A stretch of 64,000 nt of DNA from the NCBI RefSeq assembly GCF_028502605.1, contig NC_079235.1:62001-126000 (forward strand), given 5' to 3'. Position 1 is the stretch's first letter. Every line of letters starts with the position of its first letter. Source of the DNA: Trichoderma breve (lineage: Eukaryota > Ascomycota > Sordariomycetes > Hypocreales > Hypocreaceae). Under the pieces are notes generated by a model. It ran no database searches, was not told where the DNA came from, and saw only the letters and a list, made by a program, of their open reading frames with translations. Positions 41,525-52,479 of this stretch are shown here, piece after piece. Made by a program: the position numbers and the translations under genes.

Positions 41525-43224
41525 TTATAGATTTACTCTCTTCAATCTGACCCAAAGTGGTAGCTTTGTCATCGAATGGTATACCTTCATAGGCATCATT
41601 TGACCACTCAAACCCCATTGCCGAATCACCGCCTCATGGTCGTTTCTGTCAAGCTCAATATCGAAATTCCACAATATTGTGGCTGCAATGAGTCTCATCT
41701 CAAGATATGCTAGGTTCTTCCCAATGCATACCCTAGGTCCTGTTCCGAATGGTAGCGATGCATTCAGGTGGTCATCCTTGAACTCTGCATCCTCTCCTAG
41801 CCACCTCTCTGGTTTGAAGGTATCGGGATAACTAAAGTTGACAGACGAGTGTGTCGATACCCATGGAGGTACGGCCACTGTGGTTCCTGCAGGAACATAA
41901 TATCCGGCAATGTTAGCGCCACCTGAAGGGACTACACGCTGCTGACTTGCAGGTGATGGTGGGAATAGACGCAGAGCTTCGTTCAACGTAGCCTCGAGGT
42001 ACGCTAATTTTCTAACCTTGTCCCAATTAATATCATCGTTGGCCGTAAAAGCGTTTCTAATTTCCGCTGTAAGTCGCTTATATACACCGGGGTGAGTGCA
42101 GATGTAGTATGTCCACCCGACTAGAGCCGTAGCCGTTGTGTCAGTCCCAGCACTAATAAACAAGGCCATGTTCAACTGAATTTCAGTTTTGGATAACAGG
42201 CTTTTGGATTCGTTGTTCAAAATGTGGTACATGAAGTCCGTGTGCTCTCTATTAGGGTCTTGCAGGCGACGAACTGTTTTCTCGCAGGAATTGTTCAGAT
42301 GGATCGATCGCCATGAGGCAGCCTTCGCAGGGACCAGAAGCCATGTCATGAAACGCTCAAGCCACGTGCCGACACCAGATATTCGGCGTATGCCCTGTGT
42401 CCAAGTAGCCGCTACGAAAACGTTGATGACAGACGTTGACCATTCCGTAGCTGAAGCCTGATCTAAGCATCCAAAAGGCTCTGCGAAGCACAAGTCACCC
42501 ATTACGTCAAATGCAAGGTATGTGTCTGTGATCGTTGTCAGCGGATACGGCAAACGTATAATGATATAATATGCGCATTCATACACCAGTCTGAGACATT
42601 CACTGCCTGCTTCTCAGATGCCCCTTTCTCAAGCACGGATACGAGTTTCTGAACATGGATTTTAAGAATATCTTCCAGTTTGGCCAATGCGCTATTGGTG
42701 AACAGGTATCCCAAAGCCTTGCGTTGCCGAGTATGTTCTTTGTTCAGTGCGAGGCTCACGCCAGTCTCTCCATTGACGTTCCCTACGGCCCCGAGAAATA
42801 TAGGACTCTTCTCCATGAGAAGGCCGCCTTTCTTCACGATCTCAGGTCAGTAAGAGATTACAGTGTCGAGCTTGAAGCACTTACGCGAAACCCATAGATC
42901 TCTTCTCGAGCCTCAGTTGTAATAAAACTCAGCTCGTTGGGAGAAACTCGCACGACCAAACCATATTTTTCATGCAGAGACCTGTAGTAAAGGTGCTGAT
43001 CTCCCTTGACAAGAGCTATTGCAGCAGGCAGTTCTGACAGGCTGTTTAACCAAGGACCAGGTACTGAACGTAGCGGGTGAAAAATTCGGTTCTGTAGAAT
43101 GCGAATAACAAGACCAATGATGAACTGCACAGAATAAGCAAAGGTTGCGGGGTTGGTCAAGGTTACTCACTAGAACAGAAAATGTATAGGTGACCGAGGT
43201 CACAGAGAGCATTTGAATCAGCAT
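41525..43224 (-). CDS. Cytochrome P450 monooxygenase, CYP65-like
   Basis: The model is complement(join(41525..42525,42585..42831,42885..43124,43171..43224)), 513 aa. The first exon encodes the start of a membrane anchor. Signatures: proline hinge HPLRSVPGPW, WYTYLAFDVMGDL, I-helix oxygen-activation motif AGTDTT, ExxR in NEALRLFPPSP, PERW, and heme ligand Cys in FGTGPRVCIGKNLA. The layout and wording recall the CYP65 group (isotrichodermin C-15 hydroxylase-like), common in secondary-metabolite clusters. It would act at the ER membrane with NADPH-P450 reductase. It is divergent from the methyltransferase gene across about 720 bp. Substrate unknown. Confidence 0.92.
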
Positions 43225-43945
43225 GATGGAAACGAGGTGAGACTAAGTGTCTCTCTCAAGGCTGTTCTCAATTTGTTACTGATCGCGCCCTAGGAACACG
43301 ATTTAAAAATTGAGATGCTTAAGGCGTAGAGAATAACGTCATTGTATGGCCAAATTTTTTACGCTCGCACGATTGCCCCGAGATTCATAAGTGCGGCTAC
43401 TGAACCTTTCACTATTCAACTAAGTAAGTATTTAGGGTAACCAGAGTAAGAGAATATAAATTGTCAGGTTTCCAGGCGGTTACTCCCTCATTTCTACTTG
43501 CGTACAGCAATTCTCCCAGTAGTGGTGGGGAATTGTGTGTCCCCTTGTCGTATGGCGCTAGAAGCGTGCAAGCATGGTACAGTCGCATTGCACGAAAAAA
43601 TAGAAGAAGGAGAAAAAGGGAGAAAACCAGCTCAAAATAGCTCTCTTTGTGGGTTGTGATCTACTTCCGATGCGGATACAACCACACCCCGCAGGTGGAT
43701 GCTATTGCTGCACCAGATGGGGTACGCTCTCACACCCTTGTAGGATTTAGGTTGCGTGGTTTTGTTAGTGGGCGTCTGGAATGATGATGTGTCTCAGCGT
43801 GGAGCTTGTCACAGTTCTGGTTGCCGCGCCTATGAGCTTTATAATATGGTGCAAATACTCATGTTATAACTGAGATAATGTTCCAAATCATCTCTTTGTT
43901 TCTGGCAGCTTAACCCTAAGATTTACACTGGGATCAATATTGAAA
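43225..43945. promoter_or_regulatory. Divergent promoter of P450 and methyltransferase
   Basis: About 720 bp between two genes transcribed away from each other, so they are probably co-regulated. Purine-rich and AT-rich stretches. No specific binding site could be assigned. Confidence 0.35.
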
Positions 43946-44725
43946 ATGGGGGATACGGAGGAGCTGGCAACGGAATACACCCGGGTTAGCAACACCCAGT
44001 ACGGCACCGGGCTGTTTCTCCTCGAAAGACTTAATGTTGTCCCAGGCATGAGGGTTCTCGATGTCGGGTGCGGACCTGGAAATCTCACAGCTCATATAGC
44101 GCAGATTGTCGGGGAGAACGGCAGCGTTGTGGGCATTGATCCTAGCACGGAACGCATTTCGATTGCACAGAAGATCCAGAAGTCAAATCTATCATTCTTC
44201 GAAGGCCAAGCCGAAGATCTATCGCAGTTTCCTACGGAGAGTTTTGATGCAGTCTATGTGAACTCGACACTGCATTGGGTACAAGACCAGCCTGCAGCAT
44301 TGAAGGAATTTGGTCGTCTGCTCAGACCAGGAGGACTGCTTGGAATCTCAGGCGGATCAGGCGATACGCTCAGCGCACAAGAGAAGATCAAAGCCGAGGT
44401 GCTGTCCAGAGAACCATACCGAAAGTATCCAGAAGAGAGCCCACCCAAGTTTCTCAAGCAGCGCGAGCTTGAAAAACTTTTGGACGATGCCGGGTTCCCA
44501 GAGAGAAGTATTGTCGTCAACAAGATCACAAAGTCAACCAAGGATGCCGATGAAATGATTGACTGGTTGGATGCAAGCTCATCCGGAAAGACGTATGGTG
44601 GTATTCCTCTGGAGCTTCGGCCACGTGCGAGGGAGGAAATGAAGACGGAATGGAACAAACTTCTCGTGGAAGATGGAATCCACATGGATATCGATCTCTT
44701 GGTCACTGTGGCAGTTAAAGCCTAA
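43946..44725 (+). CDS. Class I SAM-dependent methyltransferase
   Basis: 259 aa, single exon, starting at the first in-frame ATG (MGDTEELATEY). The SAM-binding motif I is VLDVGCGPGNL (residues about 37-47), followed by the acidic ribose ligand region VVGIDPS, AEDLSQFP, and STLHWVQDQPAALKEFGRLLRPGG. The pattern resembles the trans-aconitate/SAM methyltransferase group (Methyltransf_11/25). The C-terminal half is an alpha-helical cap. The small-molecule acceptor is unknown; the neighbours suggest tailoring of a metabolite. A relative that transfers an aminobutyrate group rather than methyl cannot be excluded but has no direct support. Confidence 0.88.
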   Translation: MGDTEELATEYTRVSNTQYGTGLFLLERLNVVPGMRVLDVGCGPGNLTAHIAQIVGENGSVVGIDPSTERISIAQKIQKSNLSFFEGQAEDLSQFPTESFDAVYVNSTLHWVQDQPAALKEFGRLLRPGGLLGISGGSGDTLSAQEKIKAEVLSREPYRKYPEESPPKFLKQRELEKLLDDAGFPERSIVVNKITKSTKDADEMIDWLDASSSGKTYGGIPLELRPRAREEMKTEWNKLLVEDGIHMDIDLLVTVAVKA

Positions 44726-45124
44726 GCGGGGTGGTGGTGCTACACTGCACTGCACTGTACTGCGCTAGGATTTGTCCCATAGAATTGAGCTGTGTTTATC
44801 ACTACTAGATCCCAGTACCGCTTGTTACGTTTCTCCTTTTATGTTGGTTCATGTAGGTATTAGCCATGCCAGGCCACTCTGTGCTGCATAAGCGATGTCA
44901 CTGTGGTCGTGACTGGGAGTGGGCATTCAGTACACTATCTGTGGCACGACATAGGCGGATGTCATTTACCGCCAGAGGTCTAACCTTTACTAACATGGTT
45001 CCCGGTGAGTGATATTCTTGTTACTTACGAAGAGATTTTACACAGGCTGTTTTAAGTGAGACATAGTTACTCCGGAGCTAAGCTATCTGCTGAATTTTGA
45101 GACCGTGTTGCAGTGGAGGATAAA
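44726..45124. other. Intergenic
   Basis: About 400 bp: the methyltransferase 3' region (with a short CACTGCACTG repeat at about 44741-44760) and the promoter of the transporter. No gene seen. Confidence 0.5.
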
Positions 45125-46817
45125 ATGTCACCATGGCGCACTCCAACATTGCCGTCGCAAGACATAGAACAAATCGATAAAAAAATCATAACCAATTCCG
45201 AATCAATGGGAGCTACATACCCTGTAAATTCTTCAACAAGTTCAAGTTCGAAGAATGTCAATCAACAGGTTGAATCATGCACGTCGCTCTCAGTTTGGTG
45301 GGACGAGCCAGAAGAGCAAGATCGCGAAAACCCTATGAACTGGTCTGCGACGAAAAAATGGGCCAACATTCTGACGATTTCCGTCATCAGTTTCCTGGTG
45401 TAAGTGTGAGACCCTCCAATGGCCAGACCATTCGAGGCACGGCTCGAAGCATTGGCTAATTCTCAGCAGGCCACTCGTGTCATCGGTAGTCGCGCCAGCA
45501 GTAGAGCTGATATTGGTGGATTTCCACTCCAGCTCGACAATATTTCCAACCTTTGTGTTGTCGATATTTGTGCTAGGCTTCGCTGTCGGACCACTACTTC
45601 TTCCTTCATTGAGCGAGCTGTATGGCCGTGTCATTGTCTACAACGTCACGAATGTGCTCTTCGTCGTGTTCACCATCTTGTGTGCCGTCTCACACAATGA
45701 AGCGATGCTCCTTGGCTTTCGCTTTCTATCTGGGTTCGCAGGTGTGGCCACAATATCGATCGGCCCGGCGAGCATTGCAGACATTATGCCTCGGGAGAAA
45801 AGAGGAAAGGCTGTGTCACTCTGGGCTGTAGGCACCGTGATTGGCCCAATGGTAGGCCCCATCATTGGTGGTTATGTTACAGAGGTTCTCGGTTGGAGAT
45901 GGATCTTCTGGATCATCTCAATTATAGTAAGCTTAAGCCTGCTAACTTAATAAAAAAATCGTCACGTTAACCATCGTTCATAGGCCGGCCTCGTCACAGT
46001 TGTCGCTCTAGCCATTTTAAGAGAGACATACCCTCCAGTGCTACTCGAAAGGAAGGCAAGCCGACTCAGGAGAGAGACTGGGAACGCCAACTACCGGTCG
46101 AGGCTCGCCTCCGACTTAGGCCTCCAGGAGCTTGTCATACGAAGCATCATGCGACCCTCCAAAATGCTACTCCTTTGTCCAATTGTTACGGCTAGCTGCA
46201 TCTACATCTGTGTGTTGTACAGCATCATCTACATATTCTTCTCAACATTCTCAATTATATTTAAAGAGGCTTACGACTTTTCTACTTTTGAATCCGGGCT
46301 AGTGTTTATAGCCTGTGGCATTGGGACTTTGTCAGGGCTTGCTTACCTGGGATACTTCAGCGACAAGGCATTAGAGAAACGGGCACGCGCTGGAAGGATG
46401 ATTACGCCGGAGGACCGGCTACCCTTCCTAGTTACAGTACCTGGAGCCTTAAGCTTTTCACTTGGGATATTTGTGTATGGCTGGGGAGTGGAAAAACATG
46501 TTTATTGGGCCGTTCCTCAAGTTGGAACGGCCATGACAGGTTTCGGTTACATTCTAATATTTACAGCTGTCCAAACCTATCTCATCGACGCATTCGAGGA
46601 TCACTCTGCTAGTGTTAATGGGGCTAATGCGGCGCTCAGGGGTCTTGCCGGGGCTCTTATTCCTCTCAGCGGCCTGGACTTGTACGAGGCACTGGGATGG
46701 GGATGGGGGAACTCCCTACTGGCTTTCATCGCACTTGCTCTTGCACCACTTCTCTGGATCTTGGATGTGTATGGTGAGAGGATTCGGAAAACACAGCTAT
46801 TCAAGTTAAAGCTCTAA
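45125..46817 (+). CDS. MFS multidrug/metabolite exporter (DHA1 type)
   Basis: The model is join(45125..45399,45470..45926,45984..46817), 521 aa. A soluble N terminus of about 80 residues ends in WWDEPEEQDRENPMNWS, the hallmark leading into helix 1 in fungal polyamine/fluconazole-type DHA1 exporters. ELYGRV lies between helices 2 and 3, IGPASIADIMPREKRGKA between 4 and 5, GPMVGPIIGGYVTEVLGWRWIFW spans helix 5, and about twelve helices are present. It is probably in the plasma membrane, exporting the cluster product or protecting against it. The first intron has a clear CTAAT branch site and restores the helix 1 frame. Confidence 0.92.
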
Positions 46818-47031
46818 CGCCTGAGAACGAGGGCCATTTAATGATAGACAAGAAAACACGTAGTAAATTGACTCAAACATGTATTGTAATGCGTTATCTA
46901 TCTGACAAAATAAACAGTTTGACCACTCCAACCGTAACAACACAGGTTGCTTATGGATGTGGTCAGCGATCCGATCCATCTCCAAGTAGCTATCATCCAA
47001 TATGAACTCTACTTTTCTCTAGCTTCGCCAG

Positions 47032-48117
47032 TTATAATCGGCTGAGAATAAAGTTGTCTGGTTGAGCCGTGAATCTTGCAATTAGCTCTCGCCGGGAGAT
47101 CTCTTCCAGATGAAGCTTCCGAAGGCTTCTCCCAGACTCGAAGTAGTCGACACCAGTAGTCATTTGAGCAAGAACGATAATGGCCTTGATGGGTGACGCA
47201 TCTATGCCAAGCTTCTCAGCAAGGCTGTGCCAGCAAACAAGCAGATCAGGAACGTCCTCTGAGATATTTCGGTTTTGAAGGTCAGATGGAGCCTTTAGTC
47301 CCTTGTGTGGCCCTGAATTCCTTGCCAAATCCACTAGGTCCAAAAAATCGTGGCCGTAGCACTCGTTGGATACTGTCAACGCACTTTTCATATTGTGACC
47401 AAGTGCCTTGCCAATCTGAATCCTCACTTGATCGACCACAGTCATGGCCTTGGCAACGGAGCTTGTCAGGCCATCTCGATATAAGAAAAAGTCGCCACCA
47501 GTGTTTTCGATGCGACCCGCGTTCATCAGCATCATCAATGGATGAAACACGCCGTTCACATTTAACAGGCAAACTTCGAGGACACTGCTGCACCAGCAAA
47601 GCTCGACTGGCATAATCTCTTGTACCGCATCGTATACCGCTTGACTTAGAGGACTTTGAAGTGCTGCAATAAAGATGGAATTCTTTTTTCCCAGAATCGT
47701 CACTACATCTTTTTCCATCCGGCAAGAATATGGAGACAGATTGGTCTCTAGGACGCATCCAATCTCAATATCAGCAACGAGAGAGAACAAGTTGCCCGGT
47801 ATGCAGATAATGGTGTGATGTTGTAGAGGAAATCTTCTCAGTTCCTGCAGAATTGTGTCGTGTCCGGTAGATGGAACCGTAATGATGATAATCGTGGAGA
47901 ATTCTATGATATCACCCATATCCGAGGTGATGCATACGGGCATAGAACCCTCAATCTTTCCCCGTGCTGTCAATAGGCCTGTGTCCATGACCTCGTTGAC
48001 ATATCGAAAATGGTCTGGGTGTGAATAGACCAGTGCATCTATCCCGCGACTTTGGAGATCCGCCACGAGGGCGAAGCCGGATGGACCAGCACCGATGATG
48101 GACACTTTTCGTTGCAT
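47032..48117 (-). CDS. NAD(P)-dependent opine dehydrogenase-like enzyme
   Basis: Single exon, 361 aa. The N-terminal Rossmann domain has KVSIIGAGPSGFALVADL (GxGxxG). The C-terminal half resembles the octopine/nopaline dehydrogenase helical domain, with NVNGVFHP supplying the conserved Asn and His region and GKALGHNM following. Opine dehydrogenases reductively join an alpha-keto acid to an amino group to make N-carboxyalkyl amino acids; bacterial relatives make staphylopine-type metallophores. Here it sits between an exporter and an acyltransferase, divergent from the latter, with P450 and methyltransferase genes nearby. A more general ketopantoate-reductase-like role is the alternative. No targeting signal seen. 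Confidence 0.8.
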   Translation of the reverse strand: MQRKVSIIGAGPSGFALVADLQSRGIDALVYSHPDHFRYVNEVMDTGLLTARGKIEGSMPVCITSDMGDIIEFSTIIIITVPSTGHDTILQELRRFPLQHHTIICIPGNLFSLVADIEIGCVLETNLSPYSCRMEKDVVTILGKKNSIFIAALQSPLSQAVYDAVQEIMPVELCWCSSVLEVCLLNVNGVFHPLMMLMNAGRIENTGGDFFLYRDGLTSSVAKAMTVVDQVRIQIGKALGHNMKSALTVSNECYGHDFLDLVDLARNSGPHKGLKAPSDLQNRNISEDVPDLLVCWHSLAEKLGIDASPIKAIIVLAQMTTGVDYFESGRSLRKLHLEEISRRELIARFTAQPDNFILSRL

Positions 48118-49134
48118 TGCGGCAGTGTCTTATCCGTATCCGAGATTGTGATTGGGTGTGTCTGAACCAGTTATTGATTCAATGTGATTCATATAGGTCC
48201 AATACAGTATGATTACCTTAGAACGGCACCTTGAACGGAAACAATGACTTTACATATGTAAGCTGCTACGCTTTGAACATCATCCATGATCGCCCACTGC
48301 TTTTGTCGTAGAGACAGTCGACATGGGGCTTGGGCATTCACGGCTACTCAGCTGCGCAGGTTTTTTGATACCCCCTGGTTGCTGGAATGTGTGACTTAGA
48401 TCTGTCGCGAGGGAGTGCACGAGATTCCACGATTCATGGTGTATATTCACTCCGTAATTCTAGACCATTCCCATTCCATACGCGGCAGTCAACTCACTCT
48501 CCTAACCCTGTTGGCGAAAGTTGTACTCGGAGTGGAGTGGCAGGAATAGGCTGAGCAAGTTTGCGCGCATATGAAAGGTCGCGACTTCAATCTCTTTCCT
48601 GGCATGGACTCCCTACTATGCAAGCGTCTGTCACATCTGTGGCCCCATCCACATATGCATATAATCTAGCTAACTAGTCTAGTCCCTTCATGGGTGCAGG
48701 CCTGGATCTTCTCTTACAAACACGCCCCTTGGTGTTTAACGTTGCGCTTGGGATAGTCGCGCTCGTTTTCGAAGATCAATTGATGGTCTTTTGTAATATC
48801 ATCCTTCTTAGTAAATTCGCCGGTCCCCAGCCATTCATGTTTTTGTACGCGGTCCTCCAATGGGCGTGTGTAACACCTGCAGGTCTGTTAACATGTCTGA
48901 ATTAATTACCCCGTATATTCCACTGAATCTAGTTCATGAATTCTTACGAGGCATCAAAACCAGACGTACATATCCAAGTCACTGGTGTCACCGCAGTCAT
49001 ATTGTCCTTTCATCAGCACGCAGTAAGAGGGCAAACTGATTATACGGAAGATAATTAATGGCGCTTACGCAAAGACTTGCTTCTCCATAACCGCTGCTAT
49101 CAATTACCAACACTAAATTTTCTCACTGAGAGAA
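48118..49134. promoter_or_regulatory. Divergent promoter of opine dehydrogenase-like and acyltransferase genes
   Basis: About 1 kb between two genes transcribed away from each other. No convincing reading frame. The AC-rich stretch just before 49135 looks like a fungal 5' leader. Co-regulation of the two genes is plausible. Confidence 0.4.
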
Positions 49135-50505
49135 ATGGACTTTTGCCTAGACATATTTGGACAGCAGCCAAGACTCAACATCCATACCCAAATATGTCTA
49201 TGCTTTGCGATGCCCGATGGTGTTGCTCAGTCCACCATCGTGACTACACTAGAATCTGGCCTTCGGCGGCTAACGGCCAACTTTCCATGGGTTGCAGGCC
49301 AGGTCGTCGTTGAAGGTAATTGCGCCGGAAACTCTGGGGTTTTTAAGATCAAGGAGCTGCAGGAAATCCCCTACTTGGCAGTGAAAGATCTCAGAATGGA
49401 CGCCTCAGCTCCAAGCATGATGGAACTAAGAGAAGCCAACTTCCCAATGAGAATGTTGAACGAATCCGTTATTGCGCCTCGCAGTACCTTTCCCGCAGCC
49501 GATGCTGTCAACGGACCCGACCAAGGCTCGCCCGTGTTTCTCCTACAGGCAAATTTTATCGTCGGCGGCTTGGTACTCACGTTCCTTGGTCAACATCAGA
49601 CCATGGACATTATGGGGCAAGGACAGATTATGCATCTCCTCTCGAAGGCCTGTCATGATGAGTCTTTTACAGAGGACGAGCTGTCTTCCGGCAATCTCCA
49701 ACGTCAAAATCTCATCCCTATTCTTGATAATTACGAGCGTGGCCCCGAGCTTGCTCGTCATTTAGCTGCCACTGCACCTGGTCCATCTCGCCATGCTCTC
49801 GATAAGGATGAAAGAGAGCCAACTCAGATTCTCTGGACAAGTTTTACCCTTCATCCCACATCGTTGGCAGCCCTAAAGTCCATTGCTGTCAAGACTCTCC
49901 CAAGTGGTTCCCGCTACGTATCTACTGATGACGCGTTGAGCGCATTTATCTGGCAGAGCATCATGCGCGCCCGTGCCCATCGCTTGCCGCCCAACAGAGA
50001 CACGACCTTTGCGCGAGCTATAGACGTCCGTTCGTATGTTGATGTGCCGGCGACGTACACAGGCATCGTGCAGAACATGACGTACGCGACGTATACGCTA
50101 CAAGAGCTTGTCGCATTGCCGCTGGGCGAAATAGCATCCAGGCTGCGAGCCGCTTTGGAACCTAATACCACGATCCTCCCTTTCCACACGCGTGCCTTGG
50201 CTACCTACTTGCATAGCCAAACTGACAAGTCACATGTCTCGCCTGCCTCAGCATTGGACTTTTTGGTTGACGTGATAGTAAGTTCGTGGGCCAAAACGAA
50301 CACCTATGACTTGGATTTCAATTTAGGACTAGGCAAGCCAGAGGCTGTTCGCCGGCCATGGTTTACGCCGTTGCAGAGTTTTGTGTATTTCATGCCTCGA
50401 AAGGGTGACGGCGAGATCTCTGTAGCAGTGTGCCTTGAAAAAGAGGATATGGAAAGGCTGAAGGCGGATAAAAGATTTACCACGTACGCAAGGCACGATG
50501 GATGA
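49135..50505 (+). CDS. Trichothecene 3-O-acetyltransferase-like acyltransferase
   Basis: Single exon, 456 aa, the usual length for this BAHD-like fungal family. The N terminus MDFCLDIFGQQP and ANFPWVAGQVV match the family opening. The catalytic HxxxD is His-Gln-Thr-Met-Asp in GQHQTMDIMGQG. The C-terminal structural motif (DFGxG-type) reads DFNLGLGKPEAVRRPW. Relatives use acetyl-CoA or other acyl-CoA to acylate hydroxyl or amino groups, in biosynthesis or self-protection. The acceptor here is unknown; similarity does not imply trichothecene production, and no terpene synthase is present. Divergent from the opine dehydrogenase-like gene. Confidence 0.9.
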   Translation: MDFCLDIFGQQPRLNIHTQICLCFAMPDGVAQSTIVTTLESGLRRLTANFPWVAGQVVVEGNCAGNSGVFKIKELQEIPYLAVKDLRMDASAPSMMELREANFPMRMLNESVIAPRSTFPAADAVNGPDQGSPVFLLQANFIVGGLVLTFLGQHQTMDIMGQGQIMHLLSKACHDESFTEDELSSGNLQRQNLIPILDNYERGPELARHLAATAPGPSRHALDKDEREPTQILWTSFTLHPTSLAALKSIAVKTLPSGSRYVSTDDALSAFIWQSIMRARAHRLPPNRDTTFARAIDVRSYVDVPATYTGIVQNMTYATYTLQELVALPLGEIASRLRAALEPNTTILPFHTRALATYLHSQTDKSHVSPASALDFLVDVIVSSWAKTNTYDLDFNLGLGKPEAVRRPWFTPLQSFVYFMPRKGDGEISVAVCLEKEDMERLKADKRFTTYARHDG

Positions 50506-50841
50506 ATCAAGCAGGAAAGGAGATGAACTTTAAGGAACAGTGGCATACATCTCATTATATCCCATTGATCACAGTGTTTTACTATATATATTCAAAATAC
50601 ATAATTCGTGCAGTTCAAATCGTGCTATGATACCATGGTAGATCAAAATCAATGATAGTTTGCTATATCTGCAGTTCAAGTCGAATCATTCGCAGCATGA
50701 CACTTAGACACTGATGTGCGATGATTCCCCCAGGTTGTGGACGTACTCCACTTCGAGTTTATGAGACTGCCTGCACTTGTCCAACAAGAGAGCACCATTC
50801 ATTATACATTCGCCCGTCTTCAAGTAAATTGAATCAAGGGT
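50506..50841. other. Intergenic between convergent genes
   Basis: About 335 bp separating the acyltransferase stop from the copper transporter stop. AT-rich, nothing recognised. Confidence 0.5.
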
Positions 50842-51440
50842 TCAATGGCCCCCAGCACTGCCTGTTAAATGACTGCAGAGCACACTGCCCAGAAAAACAC
50901 CGCCAAGTACCGAAAGAAAATAGCCAGTATTCATTGTCATAACTGCCACCATACTAGAACAAAGTCAGCAGGCTGGTTAAACTGTCATCTCACGGGGATA
51001 TTTCAGACTAACAGTAGATAGCTCACTCCCGCAATCACTGTATCAAGTGCTCCTGACAGGATAGCCTCGCTAGCTCTCCAAGGTCTTGGCGTCGCCTTGG
51101 TCTCGATTATGTCTGGCTGAAGTAGACCGCCACTACGCCTCCGCTTGACGACGGCCACCACCTTGTATAAGTTGAATCGCAATGCCAGCAACATACGGAA
51201 CACGACAGCAAAAGCAATAAGAAAGATGCATGCTCCTGCGTACTGCCCGGTCGTGTTGGGCGTGAAAGCCGATGACCAAAGAGGTGTGCTTGTTGAAGTG
51301 AAGAACGCCATGATCATGGACTCCATGTTCATCGTCATGTTGGATGATGACATATCCATTGGGCCGTCTGTCGAAGAAGGCATGGCCATGGCGGAGGTAG
51401 CGCCCATTGGCATGTCCATTGACGGTGATGCTGAGTCCAT
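50842..51440 (-). CDS. Ctr-family copper transporter
   Basis: The model is complement(join(50842..50953,51013..51440)), 179 aa. The N terminus is rich in Met and MxM motifs (DMPMG, SMAMP, MTMNMESMIM), the extracellular Cu(I)-collecting region. Helix 1 begins AGACIFLIAFAVVF. The intron splits the conserved second helix; once joined it reads MVAVMTMNTGYFLSVLGG, with the selectivity motif MxxxM and the packing motif GxxxG. It functions as a trimer importing Cu(I) at the plasma membrane, normally after reduction by a metalloreductase such as the one encoded divergently next door. It is probably induced by copper shortage. Confidence 0.93.
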
Positions 51441-52479
51441 GGTGGTGATTGTTGTGTTTTTGCGCCGGGTTCCGCGTTACGGCCAGGGCAAGCACAAATT
51501 GTTGGAATAAAGTAAAATCTCAGTGGCAGAGACAATTTGAGTGGCTCACCATGAGTAGGAACAAAATAGAAAGTAACTTCGTCCGTCTCGCAACGATCGT
51601 TGAGCAGGGTATAGGAACATGAGCACGCCGTCGGGCCAGACCATCGGAATAAGAGTCACATGAAAGACGAAGATGATAACACACCAACTTCGCAGAGAAA
51701 GAAACAACTCTGTGTGTCTATGAAAACGCTCAGACTACGCTACTGTAAGCCGTATCAGCTTGTTGGGATCGGTCATAGGTCGCGTATCCTTACCTACCTG
51801 CGTGAGACAGTTGGACAAAGAATCCATACATTCAATCTTTCGATGCAGCAACGTTTCTCAGACAACATGGGCTAGGAAACTCACCAGTAGGTATCTGACC
51901 ACTAGGACAAGGAAGCCGATCGAAAATACGTGCGCAAACTTGCTCAAACAGAGTCATCGCGCTACTGCAAGTGTGACCCCAGCTACAGCGGAAGGATGTT
52001 TAAAATCCATGCCATGTGCTTCTGCATGATTCTGGGCGAATGAGCTGCGATCTTGCCCCTGTCCGGGTCCGTTGTTGGCTTCTTCAGTCCCATATGGGGG
52101 ATCTAGACACGCATGAATCGCCATTTGTGACACCGGCGTGGGGGCCACAACCCTTCACGACGACATCAGTCAGAGGAGTACACACCTACAGGGACGAAGC
52201 ACAAAGCGATGCAACAGGTCATCAGCTAAGCTCAGCATCCCATTGGTGTACACATAATGTACCTTGTGTGTTATGGGCAGGCGCAAACTCGTACTGCCTT
52301 TAGACAAGGTTCTAGGGCGGCACAGTGATAGATGTATCCAGCAGAGTGCTTGAGCAGCGGCGGCCCATTTCACTCATCCTCTCTTCACATCAGCATCGCA
52401 CACAAATGAACCCAATGTTGTTTTCTGAAGTGAAATAGAAACCAAAGAGTTGCTGATTCGCCTTTGAAAAGCATTTACC
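51441..52479. promoter_or_regulatory. Divergent promoter of copper transporter and metalloreductase
   Basis: About 1 kb shared upstream region. At 51931-51938 the minus strand reads TTTGCGCA, an exact match to the Mac1-type copper response element TTTGC(T/G)CA. At 51939-51946 the plus strand reads CTTGCTCA, one mismatch, so the two face each other back to back. This is a candidate copper-responsive site; the consensus comes from yeast and may not carry over. Confidence 0.4.

Noticed and set aside
49135..50505. Evidence for trichothecene biosynthesis from the acyltransferase and CYP65-like P450
   Set aside because: No trichodiene synthase or other pathway genes are in the window; both families are broad.
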